Positions 1 through 5,337 of a DNA stretch of 8,127 nucleotides are shown in pieces. The stretch spans positions 1 to 8,127 of the forward strand of contig CAIYCZ010000201.1 of NCBI GenBank assembly GCA_903924805.1, in the 5' to 3' direction. The notes under the pieces were generated by a model. The model saw only the letters and a list, made by a program, of their open reading frames with translations. It was not told where the DNA came from and searched no databases. Every line of letters begins with the position of its first letter. Positions within the stretch are counted from its first letter, which is position 1. A program made the position numbers and the translations under genes. This DNA is from an uncultured delta proteobacterium (GTDB taxonomy: Bacteria; Desulfobacterota; WTBG01; CAIYCZ01).

Positions 1-2
1 AG

Positions 3-371
3 GCACGTAGAGTTGTGCCCGCAGCAATGCACTATTTGCATGACGCTGTATGTTGCCTATCTCACGCTCACAGTCTTGAATCTCCAAAGTTCAAGCTGAT
101 TAGAGGAACACGCAGCATAGTGCTTGCCGGGCAATTTCGCGCTGACGGACTCGGTCCTTTGGAGCAATGGCGTCCCTTACTTGAGGTAAAGGACGGCTAT
201 TGGGTAGAACACCCTGAGTATGGATTTGTACCAGAGTTTAGCATAAACAATCATGGGCTTAAGGATTTTGGGGCTTCATTCTTTTGGTTGGGTGTACCGT
301 TGGAAAATGCTACAATGAAGAATCTCATACCAGCAAACTATGAGGAAAAATTGCTGCAAACAGATTCATAA
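3..371 (+). CDS. Hypothetical protein, C-terminal part (start outside window)
   Basis: The reading frame is open from the left edge of the window to the TAA at 369-371, so at least 122 residues are present and the true start is probably upstream. A GTG at position 15 is the first start-like codon in the window, but nothing resembling a ribosome binding site precedes it. The product is soluble-looking, with no membrane segment, signal peptide or cysteine cluster. It is rich in aromatic residues, for example GYWVEHPEYGF near the middle and FGASFFWLGVP further on. I do not recognise the family. It converges on the ferredoxin-like gene on the opposite strand, with a hairpin between them, so it is not part of the hcp cluster. 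Confidence that it is coding is moderate, based on an uninterrupted frame and a terminator-like hairpin about 40 bases after the stop. Confidence 0.55.
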   Translation, partial: ARRVVPAAMHYLHDAVCCLSHAHSLESPKFKLIRGTRSIVLAGQFRADGLGPLEQWRPLLEVKDGYWVEHPEYGFVPEFSINNHGLKDFGASFFWLGVPLENATMKNLIPANYEEKLLQTDS

Positions 372-413
372 AATTCAAAAGCCTATTTAAGTGTAAATAG
401 CAGACGAGTGATA

Positions 414-452
414 AAAGAGCCGCCGTCTATATTTCACTGACGGCAGCTCTTT
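414..452. terminator. Bidirectional intrinsic terminator hairpin between converging genes
   Basis: Arms AAAGAGCCGCCGTC (414-427) and GACGGCAGCTCTTT (439-452) pair over 14 positions with one C/A mismatch around an 11-base AT-rich loop. The stem is flanked by A-rich sequence on the left (411-416) and T-rich sequence on the right (450-457), so either strand yields a GC-rich stem followed by U-rich RNA. It lies 42 bases after the stop of the plus-strand gene and 45 bases after the stop of the minus-strand ferredoxin-like gene, as expected for a terminator shared by convergent genes. Confidence 0.8.
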
Positions 453-497
453 GTTTATCTACTTTTCTCTGCAAGCGAACTATAAGACTGCTACATA

Positions 498-1256
498 TCA
501 CGCGGCAAGTGATACGCGCTTCACAATCTCCCCTTCTGCGCTTACCACAACTTTTTCAATCGGAATCTGCTTGCCCGCTGCATCCATGCCTTCTTTCACC
601 ATCGCCGGCAGCCCCTGGCAGCAGGGCACTTCCATTACCACCACCGTCACGCTTTTGACGTTTGCGGTCTTAAAAATCTGGGCGAATTTCTGAATATATG
701 CTTCCGCATCGTCAAACTTCGGACAGCCGAGCAGCACCACCCTGCCCTGCAGAAAATCTTTATGAAACGTGGGATATGCCACCGGTGTGCAGTCTGCTGC
801 CACCAGCAGCTCTGCCCCTTGTAAAAACGGGGCGGTTGGCGGGACCAGCCGTATCTGCACCGGCCAGTTGGTGAGGGCCGATTCTTCTCTCTCCGCAGTG
901 GCAACCGGGCTTTCTCCTGCAGAGGCTTTCTTTGCTGAATTGAATGTTCTGATCATAGCTGAAGGGCACACCCCGGGCACCGGAGCAGCAGGCGGTGAGC
1001 TGTGCAATGCCGAGGTTTTTACATGCTCCTCAACCGCTTTCTCGTTAAATTCTTCTGCCTGCCGTTCAATAATTTTCAATGCATCCTGGGGACATTCGCC
1101 CAGGCATGCGCCAAGCCCGTCACAGTATTGGTCAGTAATCAGCTTTGCCTTGCCTCCCACTATCTGGATGGCACCCTCTGCACATGACGGCACGCATTGC
1201 CCGCAGCCGTCGCAGCGCTCAGCATCGATCTGGACTATCTTTCTTTTGACTTTCAT
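498..1256 (-). CDS. Ferredoxin-domain (4Fe-4S) protein of the hcp cluster
   Basis: A 252-residue protein with an N-terminal ferredoxin domain. The first motif, CDGCGQCVPSC (Cys 15, 18, 21, 25), is a complete 4Fe-4S ligand set. The second, CDGLGACLGECP (Cys 45, 51, 55), lacks the usual second cysteine (Leu48), so the second cluster may be 3Fe-4S or use another ligand. After a low-complexity Ala/Pro/Ser linker (about 80-125) comes a C-terminal domain with further cysteines: Cys156 (VAADC), Cys178 (LGCPKFDDAEAY) and a Cys212-Cys213 pair (MEVPCC). As I recall, this arrangement marks a conserved family of anaerobes often found near hcp genes; its biochemistry is not established. It is the last gene of the probable hcp operon, so a role as electron carrier to Hcp is reasonable inference. 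The start is set at the ATG at 1256, with a weak GGGG about 9 bases upstream; a TTG at 1271 is an alternative adding five residues. Confidence 0.85.
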   Translation of the reverse strand: MKVKRKIVQIDAERCDGCGQCVPSCAEGAIQIVGGKAKLITDQYCDGLGACLGECPQDALKIIERQAEEFNEKAVEEHVKTSALHSSPPAAPVPGVCPSAMIRTFNSAKKASAGESPVATAEREESALTNWPVQIRLVPPTAPFLQGAELLVAADCTPVAYPTFHKDFLQGRVVLLGCPKFDDAEAYIQKFAQIFKTANVKSVTVVVMEVPCCQGLPAMVKEGMDAAGKQIPIEKVVVSAEGEIVKRVSLAA

Positions 1257-1283
1257 ACTGTTGTACCCCAAATGAATGTTTAA

Positions 1284-1350
1284 AATCTGGAACTCAGGAA
1301 ATCAGGAAAGGAAAAACAGATTTTTTTCTTGAGTTCATGAGTTCCAGATT
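1284..1350. repeat. Intergenic inverted repeat built of 8-bp units (GGAACTCA type)
   Basis: A perfect 13-bp inverted repeat (AATCTGGAACTCA, 1284-1296, against 1338-1350) extends as an imperfect stem of about 30 positions, 25 of them matching. The left arm is three 8-bp units: GGAACTCA, GGAAATCA and GGAAAGGA (1289-1312). The right arm carries TGAGTTCA and TGAGTTCC (1330-1345). It occupies most of the 107-bp gap between the HD-domain gene and the ferredoxin-like gene on the minus strand. In the transcript it would form a long hairpin between cistrons. It could tune expression of the last gene, protect the upstream mRNA, or be a selfish repeat. Confidence 0.7.
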
Positions 1351-1363
1351 CATGTTTATCTGC

Positions 1364-2095
1364 CTATGCATTCATAAAAATGCTTCTCGCCAGCTTGCGG
1401 CCGCTTTCAGTAAGGAACGATGTCTCGATAATAGTTTTTAGTTTTTCTGCGGCAATTGGCGCTTGTTTGTGCTTTTCCTCAAGGTTCACCAGCAGGTCAG
1501 CATCATAGAGTATTTTGAAATTAACCGTCTCCTGCGGTCCGGGGTGGTGATGGTGGCCTATAATACCACACACTTCTTCAGTCAGTTCCCGGGGCGCCCC
1601 GATCTTTGTGAGGATAGTCCTGGCAACCGGCGGACCTTCCTGTTCCTGATAACGTGCTTCGTTAGTCTGGTATTTTTGCTCTGCTTCCTTGATGCCGATA
1701 TCATGGAGATAGGCAGAAATTAATACCACCGGCATATCCCCTTTTTCTTCCTTGACCAGCTGTTCAGCATAGCGTGCCACTTTTGATGCGTGGCCAATCC
1801 GCTTGAAGTCCTGGCCAAAATAGCGCTTCATCTCAACTGCCACCCGATCCTTGAGCAGGTCTTTTCTCTGCGCAAGCAGCTCCGGGGGAAGTTCACCCAG
1901 GCACTGATCAGCATACTGGCAATATGAAGCACAGCCGAAATCCATCCGTGGATTTATCATTTTATGGCCGCAGTTCTTGCACGTGCGGGCTGATTCGTCC
2001 TTGAAAAATTCGATGCTGTGCCCGCACTGGGGGCATTTATCTTCAAATACCGCCTCAGGCCCCCAGTAGCGCATATCCTGTCCGGGACATTTCAT
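1364..2095 (-). CDS. Zinc-ribbon HD-domain phosphohydrolase of the hcp cluster
   Basis: A 243-residue protein. The N-terminus carries a zinc-ribbon pattern, CPQC (Cys21, Cys24) and CKNC (Cys39, Cys42). A second cysteine group follows in MDFGCASYCQYADQC (Cys55, 59, 65) and could hold metal or an Fe-S cluster. The rest is an HD domain: His102, the His131-Asp132 pair in HDIGIKEAEQ, a His-rich GHHHHPG stretch (181-184), and Asp198/Asp200 in YDAD. HD domains are metal-dependent phosphohydrolases, often acting on nucleotides or cyclic dinucleotides; the substrate here is unknown. A clear GGAGG ribosome site lies 7 bases upstream of the ATG (plus-strand positions 2103-2107), which fixes the start. 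It sits 91 bp downstream of hcp on the same strand with only a repeat hairpin between, which suggests co-transcription. I recall similar proteins beside hcp in other anaerobes. Confidence 0.88.
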   Translation of the reverse strand: MKCPGQDMRYWGPEAVFEDKCPQCGHSIEFFKDESARTCKNCGHKMINPRMDFGCASYCQYADQCLGELPPELLAQRKDLLKDRVAVEMKRYFGQDFKRIGHASKVARYAEQLVKEEKGDMPVVLISAYLHDIGIKEAEQKYQTNEARYQEQEGPPVARTILTKIGAPRELTEEVCGIIGHHHHPGPQETVNFKILYDADLLVNLEEKHKQAPIAAEKLKTIIETSFLTESGRKLARSIFMNA

Positions 2096-2114
2096 CGATC
2101 GTCCTCCGTCCGTA

Positions 2115-2182
2115 AATGCGGATTTGGGAGTGCGGATTTCGGAATATCTTTATTCCGCACTCCGCACTCCGCATTCCACATT
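2115..2182. repeat. Intergenic long hairpin built of 7-bp tandem units (ATTCCGC type)
   Basis: Two 32-base arms (2115-2146 and 2151-2182) pair at 26 of 32 positions around a 4-base loop TCTT. Each arm is four 7-bp units: on the right ATTCCGC, ACTCCGC, ACTCCGC and ATTCCAC (2152-2179); on the left AATGCGG, ATTTGGG, AGTGCGG and ATTTCGG (2115-2142). It nearly fills the 91-bp gap between the hcp stop and the ribosome site of the HD-domain gene. A T-run follows on the plus strand (2181-2185) but not in the minus, operon, direction. It is therefore a poor terminator for hcp and may instead act as an RNA stability or attenuation structure. Confidence 0.75.
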
Positions 2183-2186
2183 TTTC

Positions 2187-3830
2187 TTATCCCAGGATCG
2201 CCTTCAGATCCTGATCAGGTGTTGAGATGGGCATGATGTTAAAGTTCTTCACCAGCACGTCAAGCACTGCCGGGGTGACAAATGCCGGAAGGCTTGGGCC
2301 GAGGCGGATGTTCTTGACTCCCAGGTGCAGCAGTGAAAGCAGGATTGCCACCGCCTTCTGCTCGTACCAGGAAAGAACCAGTGACAGAGGCAGCTCGTTG
2401 ACGCCAACATTAAATGCTTTTGCAAGAGCCAGAGCAATCTGAACGGCTGAGTAGGCATCATTGCACTGACCAACATCAAGCAGCCGCGGGATGCCTCCAA
2501 TATCTCCGAGATCCTTGTCAAAGAAGCGGAATTTACCACAGGCAAGGGTCAGCACCACGCAGTCTTTTGGCACTTTCTCCACAAACTCGGTGTAGTAGTT
2601 GCGCCCCGGCTTTGCGCCATCACACCCGGCAACCAGGAAGAAGTGCCGGATTGCCTTGTTCTTAACTGCCTCTATGACTGCCCCTGCGACACCCATCACG
2701 GTGTTTCTGCCAAACCCGACAGTAACTGTCTTGCCATTGGTGTCACTGGCAAAACCGGGCATCTCCTGTGCCTTCTTGATCACCGGTGCAAAATTTCTGT
2801 CTTTAATATGTGTTGCACCGGGCCAGCCCACCAGGCCGCAGGTATAGATACTGTTTACATATGATTCCTTTGGCCGCTGGATGCAGTTGGTGGTCATAAC
2901 AATCGGCCCGGGGAACTCAGCAAATTCCTTTGCCTGGTTCTGCCAGGCGGTGCCATAATGACCGTAGAAATGCTGATATTTCTTCAGGTTTGGATACCCG
3001 TGGGTAGGCAGCATCTCTCCATGCGAATATACATAAATACCTTTACCCTCGGTCTGCTTGAGCAGTTCTTCAAGGTCTTTAAGATCATGACCTGAAACCA
3101 GAATGGCTTTCCCCTTTTTGGCTCCAAGGGGCACTTTTGTCGGCACCGGGTGCCCGTAGGTTCCGGTATTGCCTGCATCAAGCAGCTCCATTGCTTTAAT
3201 GTTTGCTTCTCCGGTTTTTAGTGCGAGACCTACCCAATCATTGAGGCTTAAATCCTTGCGTAAGGTAGCGGCAAGTCCCTCATGGATAAAGGCATACACT
3301 GAATCATCTTCTTTCCCCAGGATCTGGGCATGGTCAGCATAAGCTGCAACGCCTTTAATGCCAAACAGCGTGATGTGCTGCAGGGAAAGTATATTCGGAT
3401 CAATGCTGGTGTCTGACTTTAAGCCGACTTTTGTGCCCTGATCAACAAGGCCGTTGAGATCTTTTGCCGGCTGAAATGCTGCCGGGCCGCCTGCGAATTC
3501 TACTTTACTACCGGCTGCCTTAACTTTCTTCTTCAGCCCTTCACGCAATTCTATGCAGCTATTGATGAACTCAACAAACCGCTGTGCGTCAAAGTCTACA
3601 TTGGTCAGGGTTGAAAAGAGCGCCTGTACCGTGAAGACATTGACCTGCTTGTCATTCACACCGACTTTGCGCCCTTCTACTGCGACCTGCGACAATCCCT
3701 TCAGGGCATATATCAGCAGATCCTGAAGCGCTGCCACATCGGCATCTTTTCCGCACACGCCGACCTTAGTACAGCCTTCGCCTTTTGCCGTCTGTTCACA
3801 CTGATAACAAAACATACTTGTTGCTCCCAT
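2187..3830 (-). CDS. hcp: Hybrid-cluster protein / hydroxylamine reductase, class I
   Basis: A 547-residue cytoplasmic Fe-S enzyme at the usual full length. Known family members reduce hydroxylamine to ammonia in vitro; the E. coli enzyme reduces nitric oxide to N2O and S-nitrosylates proteins. The N-terminal 4Fe-4S ligands are Cys8, 11, 20 and 26 (C-x2-C-x8-C-x5-C), the class I spacing of strict anaerobes. All hybrid-cluster ligands can be placed by spacing against the E. coli protein: His248 (SGHDL), Glu272 (HGEML), Cys316 (TTNCIQRP), Cys403 (AGCDGAKPG), Cys431 (LACGKFRF), Cys456 (GQCND), Glu490 and Lys492 (WYEQKAV). The enzyme should therefore be intact. The start at 3830 is chosen because AAAGGAGG lies 7 bases upstream; a longer frame to 3884 would contain that site. 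It leads a probable operon with the HD-domain and ferredoxin-like genes and is divergent from the probable HcpR gene. Confidence 0.97.
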   Translation of the reverse strand: MGATSMFCYQCEQTAKGEGCTKVGVCGKDADVAALQDLLIYALKGLSQVAVEGRKVGVNDKQVNVFTVQALFSTLTNVDFDAQRFVEFINSCIELREGLKKKVKAAGSKVEFAGGPAAFQPAKDLNGLVDQGTKVGLKSDTSIDPNILSLQHITLFGIKGVAAYADHAQILGKEDDSVYAFIHEGLAATLRKDLSLNDWVGLALKTGEANIKAMELLDAGNTGTYGHPVPTKVPLGAKKGKAILVSGHDLKDLEELLKQTEGKGIYVYSHGEMLPTHGYPNLKKYQHFYGHYGTAWQNQAKEFAEFPGPIVMTTNCIQRPKESYVNSIYTCGLVGWPGATHIKDRNFAPVIKKAQEMPGFASDTNGKTVTVGFGRNTVMGVAGAVIEAVKNKAIRHFFLVAGCDGAKPGRNYYTEFVEKVPKDCVVLTLACGKFRFFDKDLGDIGGIPRLLDVGQCNDAYSAVQIALALAKAFNVGVNELPLSLVLSWYEQKAVAILLSLLHLGVKNIRLGPSLPAFVTPAVLDVLVKNFNIMPISTPDQDLKAILG

Positions 3831-3837
3831 TGTTTTT

Positions 3838-3845
3838 CCTCCTTT
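3838..3845 (-). promoter_or_regulatory. Ribosome binding site that fixes the hcp start
   Basis: Read on the minus strand this is AAAGGAGG, a near-perfect Shine-Dalgarno sequence. It lies 7 bases before the ATG at 3830. It argues against the in-frame ATG at 3884, which would add 18 residues without homology to the Hcp N-terminus. Confidence 0.9.
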
Positions 3846-3905
3846 GATATTAATATGTTGTTGGTTGTATTCCTTGAAAGGCACCCTTTTACTATAGATG
3901 TTTAA

Positions 3906-3935
3906 ATCATACTACAGTGTTTGGCCTTGATTCAA
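3906..3935 (-). promoter_or_regulatory. Candidate sigma-70 type promoter of hcp
   Basis: On the minus strand TTGAAT (3935-3930) and TATGAT (3911-3906) are separated by 18 bases. A transcript from here would start near 3899, leaving a leader of about 70 bases. The -35 box lies inside the regulator palindrome at 3927-3940, whose centre falls near -34. Whether this means repression or activation cannot be decided from sequence. Confidence 0.5.
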
Positions 3936-3940
3936 GTCAA
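3927..3940. promoter_or_regulatory. HcpR/FNR-type operator upstream of hcp
   Basis: TTGATTCAAGTCAA matches TTGAC-N4-GTCAA with a single deviation (T for C in the left half). It lies 97 bases upstream of the hcp start in the divergent region. The same palindrome occurs before the regulator and cupin genes. An FNR-family regulator with an E-x-x-S-R helix would be expected to read TTGA half-sites. The assignment is by pattern match and context. Confidence 0.72.
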
Positions 3941-4043
3941 GGGTCATCTTTTTTTCAGGTTCCCGGTTGTACTCTATAAACAGGGACGCTGCGTTATGGC
4001 ATTTTGCTGCTTCATAATATAGCCCTGACCATTCTGATATTCA

Positions 4044-4057
4044 TTGACTTATGTCAA
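4044..4057. promoter_or_regulatory. HcpR/FNR-type operator upstream of the regulator gene
   Basis: TTGACTTATGTCAA is an exact TTGAC-N4-GTCAA palindrome, flanked by A on both sides. It is centred 50 bases upstream of the regulator's ATG, so it probably mediates autoregulation. It shares the TTGACTTA core with the cupin-upstream site. Confidence 0.8.
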
Positions 4058-4071
4058 AAGCGCGTTATATT
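4044..4071 (+). promoter_or_regulatory. Candidate promoter of the regulator gene
   Basis: TTGACT (4044-4049) and TATATT (4066-4071) are 16 bases apart and form a good sigma-70 pair, with the -35 box being the left half of the operator palindrome. Transcription would begin near 4078. Occupancy of the palindrome would then block RNA polymerase, which suggests negative autoregulation. An alternative -10, GATAAT (4079-4084), would place the operator near -41 as for FNR-type activation, but leaves only about 10 bases of leader. Confidence 0.5.
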
Positions 4072-4100
4072 TTTTATAGATAATAAATCAGGGCTGCCAT

Positions 4101-4790
4101 ATGGATGCAATAAAGCATATTCCCACTATTCCGCTGTTTCAGGGACTGACCCCGGAGCACCATGCACATGTAGCGTCGATAGTGGTGGAGAAAGTATATA
4201 GGCGCAATCAGGTTATCTTTTCGGAGGGGGATGAGGGTAACGGATTTTATGTGGTTATCTCCGGAAGGGTTAAGGTTTTCAAGCTCTCCCCGGATGGCAA
4301 AGAGCAGATCCTGCACATCCTGGGAGCTGGCGAGCCGTTTGGAGAAGTACCCGTTTTTGCCGGCGAACGGTTTCCTGCCCATGCCGAAGCCCTCGAAGAA
4401 ACACGGGTGATCTTTTTTCCCAGAGCCTCCTTTGCTGATCTGATAAAAAAGAACCCGTCACTTGCCATGAACATGCTTGCCGTTCTGTCCAGGCGCCTGC
4501 GCAGGTTCAGCGCTCTTATCGAAGACCTCTCTCTTAAAGAAGTGCCGGGAAGGCTTTCTGCCTATCTTCTCTACTTGAGCGACAAAAAAAACCGGGAGAC
4601 CAGCCTTACCCTTGATATTTCCAAAGCCCAGCTTGCAAGTCTTCTGGGCACCATTCCGGAAACCATCTCCCGCATCCTTACCAGAATGAGCGCTGAAGAA
4701 TTAATCGAGTCTGACGGACACCGGAACATTAAAATCCTTGATCGGCCGGGACTTGAAGAGCTTGCCAGCGGGGAAAGAAAATTATTATAA
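4101..4790 (+). CDS. hcpR: Crp/Fnr-family transcription regulator, probable HcpR
   Basis: A 229-residue cytoplasmic DNA-binding protein with the two-domain Crp/Fnr plan. The cyclic-nucleotide-binding-like sensor domain (about 10-125) has the jelly-roll signature IFSEGDEGNGFYVVISGRVK and a GEPFGEVPVF segment. A dimerisation helix (about 118-145) follows, then a winged helix-turn-helix (about 150-215) with recognition helix TIPETISRILTRM. Glu187, Ser190 and Arg191 match the E-x-x-S-R set that reads TTGA half-sites in FNR relatives, in line with the nearby palindromes. The protein has no cysteine, so an FNR-type 4Fe-4S sensor is ruled out; heme or another ligand is possible, as proposed for HcpR proteins. 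Divergence from hcp supports the HcpR assignment. The start has only a weak AGGG (4090-4093) upstream. The name rests on context and motif, not a database match. Confidence 0.87.
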   Translation: MDAIKHIPTIPLFQGLTPEHHAHVASIVVEKVYRRNQVIFSEGDEGNGFYVVISGRVKVFKLSPDGKEQILHILGAGEPFGEVPVFAGERFPAHAEALEETRVIFFPRASFADLIKKNPSLAMNMLAVLSRRLRRFSALIEDLSLKEVPGRLSAYLLYLSDKKNRETSLTLDISKAQLASLLGTIPETISRILTRMSAEELIESDGHRNIKILDRPGLEELASGERKLL

Positions 4791-4798
4791 AACAGGGT

Positions 4799-4825
4799 GC
4801 AAGGGGTCCAGGGTTCAAGCGGTCA
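4799..4825 (+). repeat. 27-bp dispersed repeat, copy 1
   Basis: This segment is 25/27 identical to 7928-7954; the differences are at the 11th and 19th positions. Both copies lie just after the stop codon of a plus-strand gene. The match extends beyond one arm unit, so the two elements look like dispersed copies of one family and not independent arrays. Confidence 0.8.
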
Positions 4826-4863
4826 AGTAAAAATAAACTTGAACCCTTGAATCCTTGAACCCT
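4802..4863 (+). terminator. Repeat-derived terminator-like hairpin (GGGTTCAA type)
   Basis: Arms 4802-4828 and 4837-4863 pair at 22 of 27 positions around an A-rich 8-base loop, and the right arm is followed by CATTTTT. This is a plausible factor-independent terminator for the regulator gene, which ends 12 bases before the left arm. Both arms are arrays of 8-bp units: GGGGTCCA, GGGTTCAA, GCGGTCAA on the left (4803-4826) and TTGAACCC, TTGAATCC, TTGAACCC on the right (4839-4862). The left part recurs after the cytochrome gene. Confidence 0.7.
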
Positions 4864-4876
4864 CATTTTTCTATTG

Positions 4877-4894
4877 TATTGACTTAAGTCAATA
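4877..4894. promoter_or_regulatory. HcpR/FNR-type operator upstream of the cupin gene
   Basis: TATTGACTTAAGTCAATA is a perfect 18-base palindrome containing the exact TTGAC-N4-GTCAA core (4879-4892). It lies about 90 bases upstream of the cupin start. AT-rich candidates for a -10 box downstream, such as TATATT (4910-4915), place it roughly -37 from the transcription start, near the position used by FNR-type activators. It is the best-conserved of the three sites in the window. Confidence 0.8.
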
Positions 4895-4970
4895 ATAATA
4901 TCGGTTTATTATATTAGAAATAATTTATATGTCTGAGATGTGAGGCCCGGTAAACAACCATAAAAACAGT

Positions 4971-4975
4971 GGAGG
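4971..4975 (+). promoter_or_regulatory. Ribosome binding site that fixes the cupin start
   Basis: GGAGG lies 7 bases before the ATG at 4983 but only 1 base before the in-frame ATG at 4977. This makes 4983 the likely start and shortens the protein by two residues. Confidence 0.85.
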
Positions 4976-4982
4976 TATGAAC

Positions 4983-5330
4983 ATGGCACAAGATAAACCA
5001 GCTTCTCATTCTTCCATACCGCACAGCCAGGCACTATTGTTGGCTGATTCCATACAGTATCAGGGCGGCTCAATAGTAAGCAAGGAGCTGATCCGCAAAG
5101 AAACGGGAACGGTCACCCTTTTTGCGTTCGAGCAGGGCCAGGGCTTAAGTGAGCATACCGCATCGTTTGACGCACTGGTCTATATACTGGATGGCGAAGC
5201 AAAAATTACCATTGCCGGCAGCCCGGCAGCGGTTACGGCTGGGGAGATGATTATCATGCCTGCCAATCAGCCCCACGCCCTGCACGCAGTAAAACGGTTC
5301 AAGATGATGCTGGTGATGATACGCTCGTGA
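4983..5330 (+). CDS. Small cupin-domain protein, probable member of the regulator's regulon
   Basis: A 115-residue single-domain cupin, probably a cytoplasmic beta-barrel. The core runs from about residue 25 to the end, with strand pairs around GTVTLFAFEQGQGLSEHTAS, ALVYILDGEAKITIAG and GEMIIMPANQPHALHAV. The canonical metal motifs are degenerate. The first keeps His58 but has Ala60 in place of the second His, and the usual Glu is not conserved. The second keeps His98, with His101 nearby. A normal 3-His/1-Glu metal centre is therefore unlikely, though two or three His could still bind a metal. Close relatives are, as I recall, common in anaerobes, with no defined reaction. Its link to the neighbouring system is the perfect TTGAC-N4-GTCAA palindrome upstream, the same operator as at hcp and the regulator gene. 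A hairpin separates it from the regulator gene, so it is likely transcribed separately. Confidence 0.88.
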   Translation: MAQDKPASHSSIPHSQALLLADSIQYQGGSIVSKELIRKETGTVTLFAFEQGQGLSEHTASFDALVYILDGEAKITIAGSPAAVTAGEMIIMPANQPHALHAVKRFKMMLVMIRS

Positions 5331-5337
5331 CAAAAGG

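Noticed and set aside
383..400. Small inverted repeat CTATTT/AAATAG after the first gene
   Set aside because: A 6-bp AT-only stem is too weak to support a terminator call next to the much stronger hairpin at 414-452.
769..1275. 168-residue plus-strand frame opposite the ferredoxin-like gene
   Set aside because: It lies entirely antisense to a gene with clear Fe-S motifs, has no ribosome site, and its Ser/Ala/Thr-rich product looks like a shadow translation.
3831..3884. 18-residue N-terminal extension of Hcp
   Set aside because: The strong Shine-Dalgarno site at 3838-3845 lies inside it, and known Hcp proteins begin just before the MFCYQCEQ motif.
4074..4382. 102-residue minus-strand frame over the start of the regulator gene
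   Set aside because: It covers the regulator's promoter and sensor domain in antisense and has no recognisable domain or ribosome site.
4101..4790. Naming the regulator fnr
   Set aside because: It lacks all cysteines needed for the FNR cluster; divergence from hcp and the operator set fit HcpR better.
4799..4863. CRISPR-like array
   Set aside because: Units are 8 bp and directly abutting, with no unique spacers, and the two arms are inverted relative to each other.
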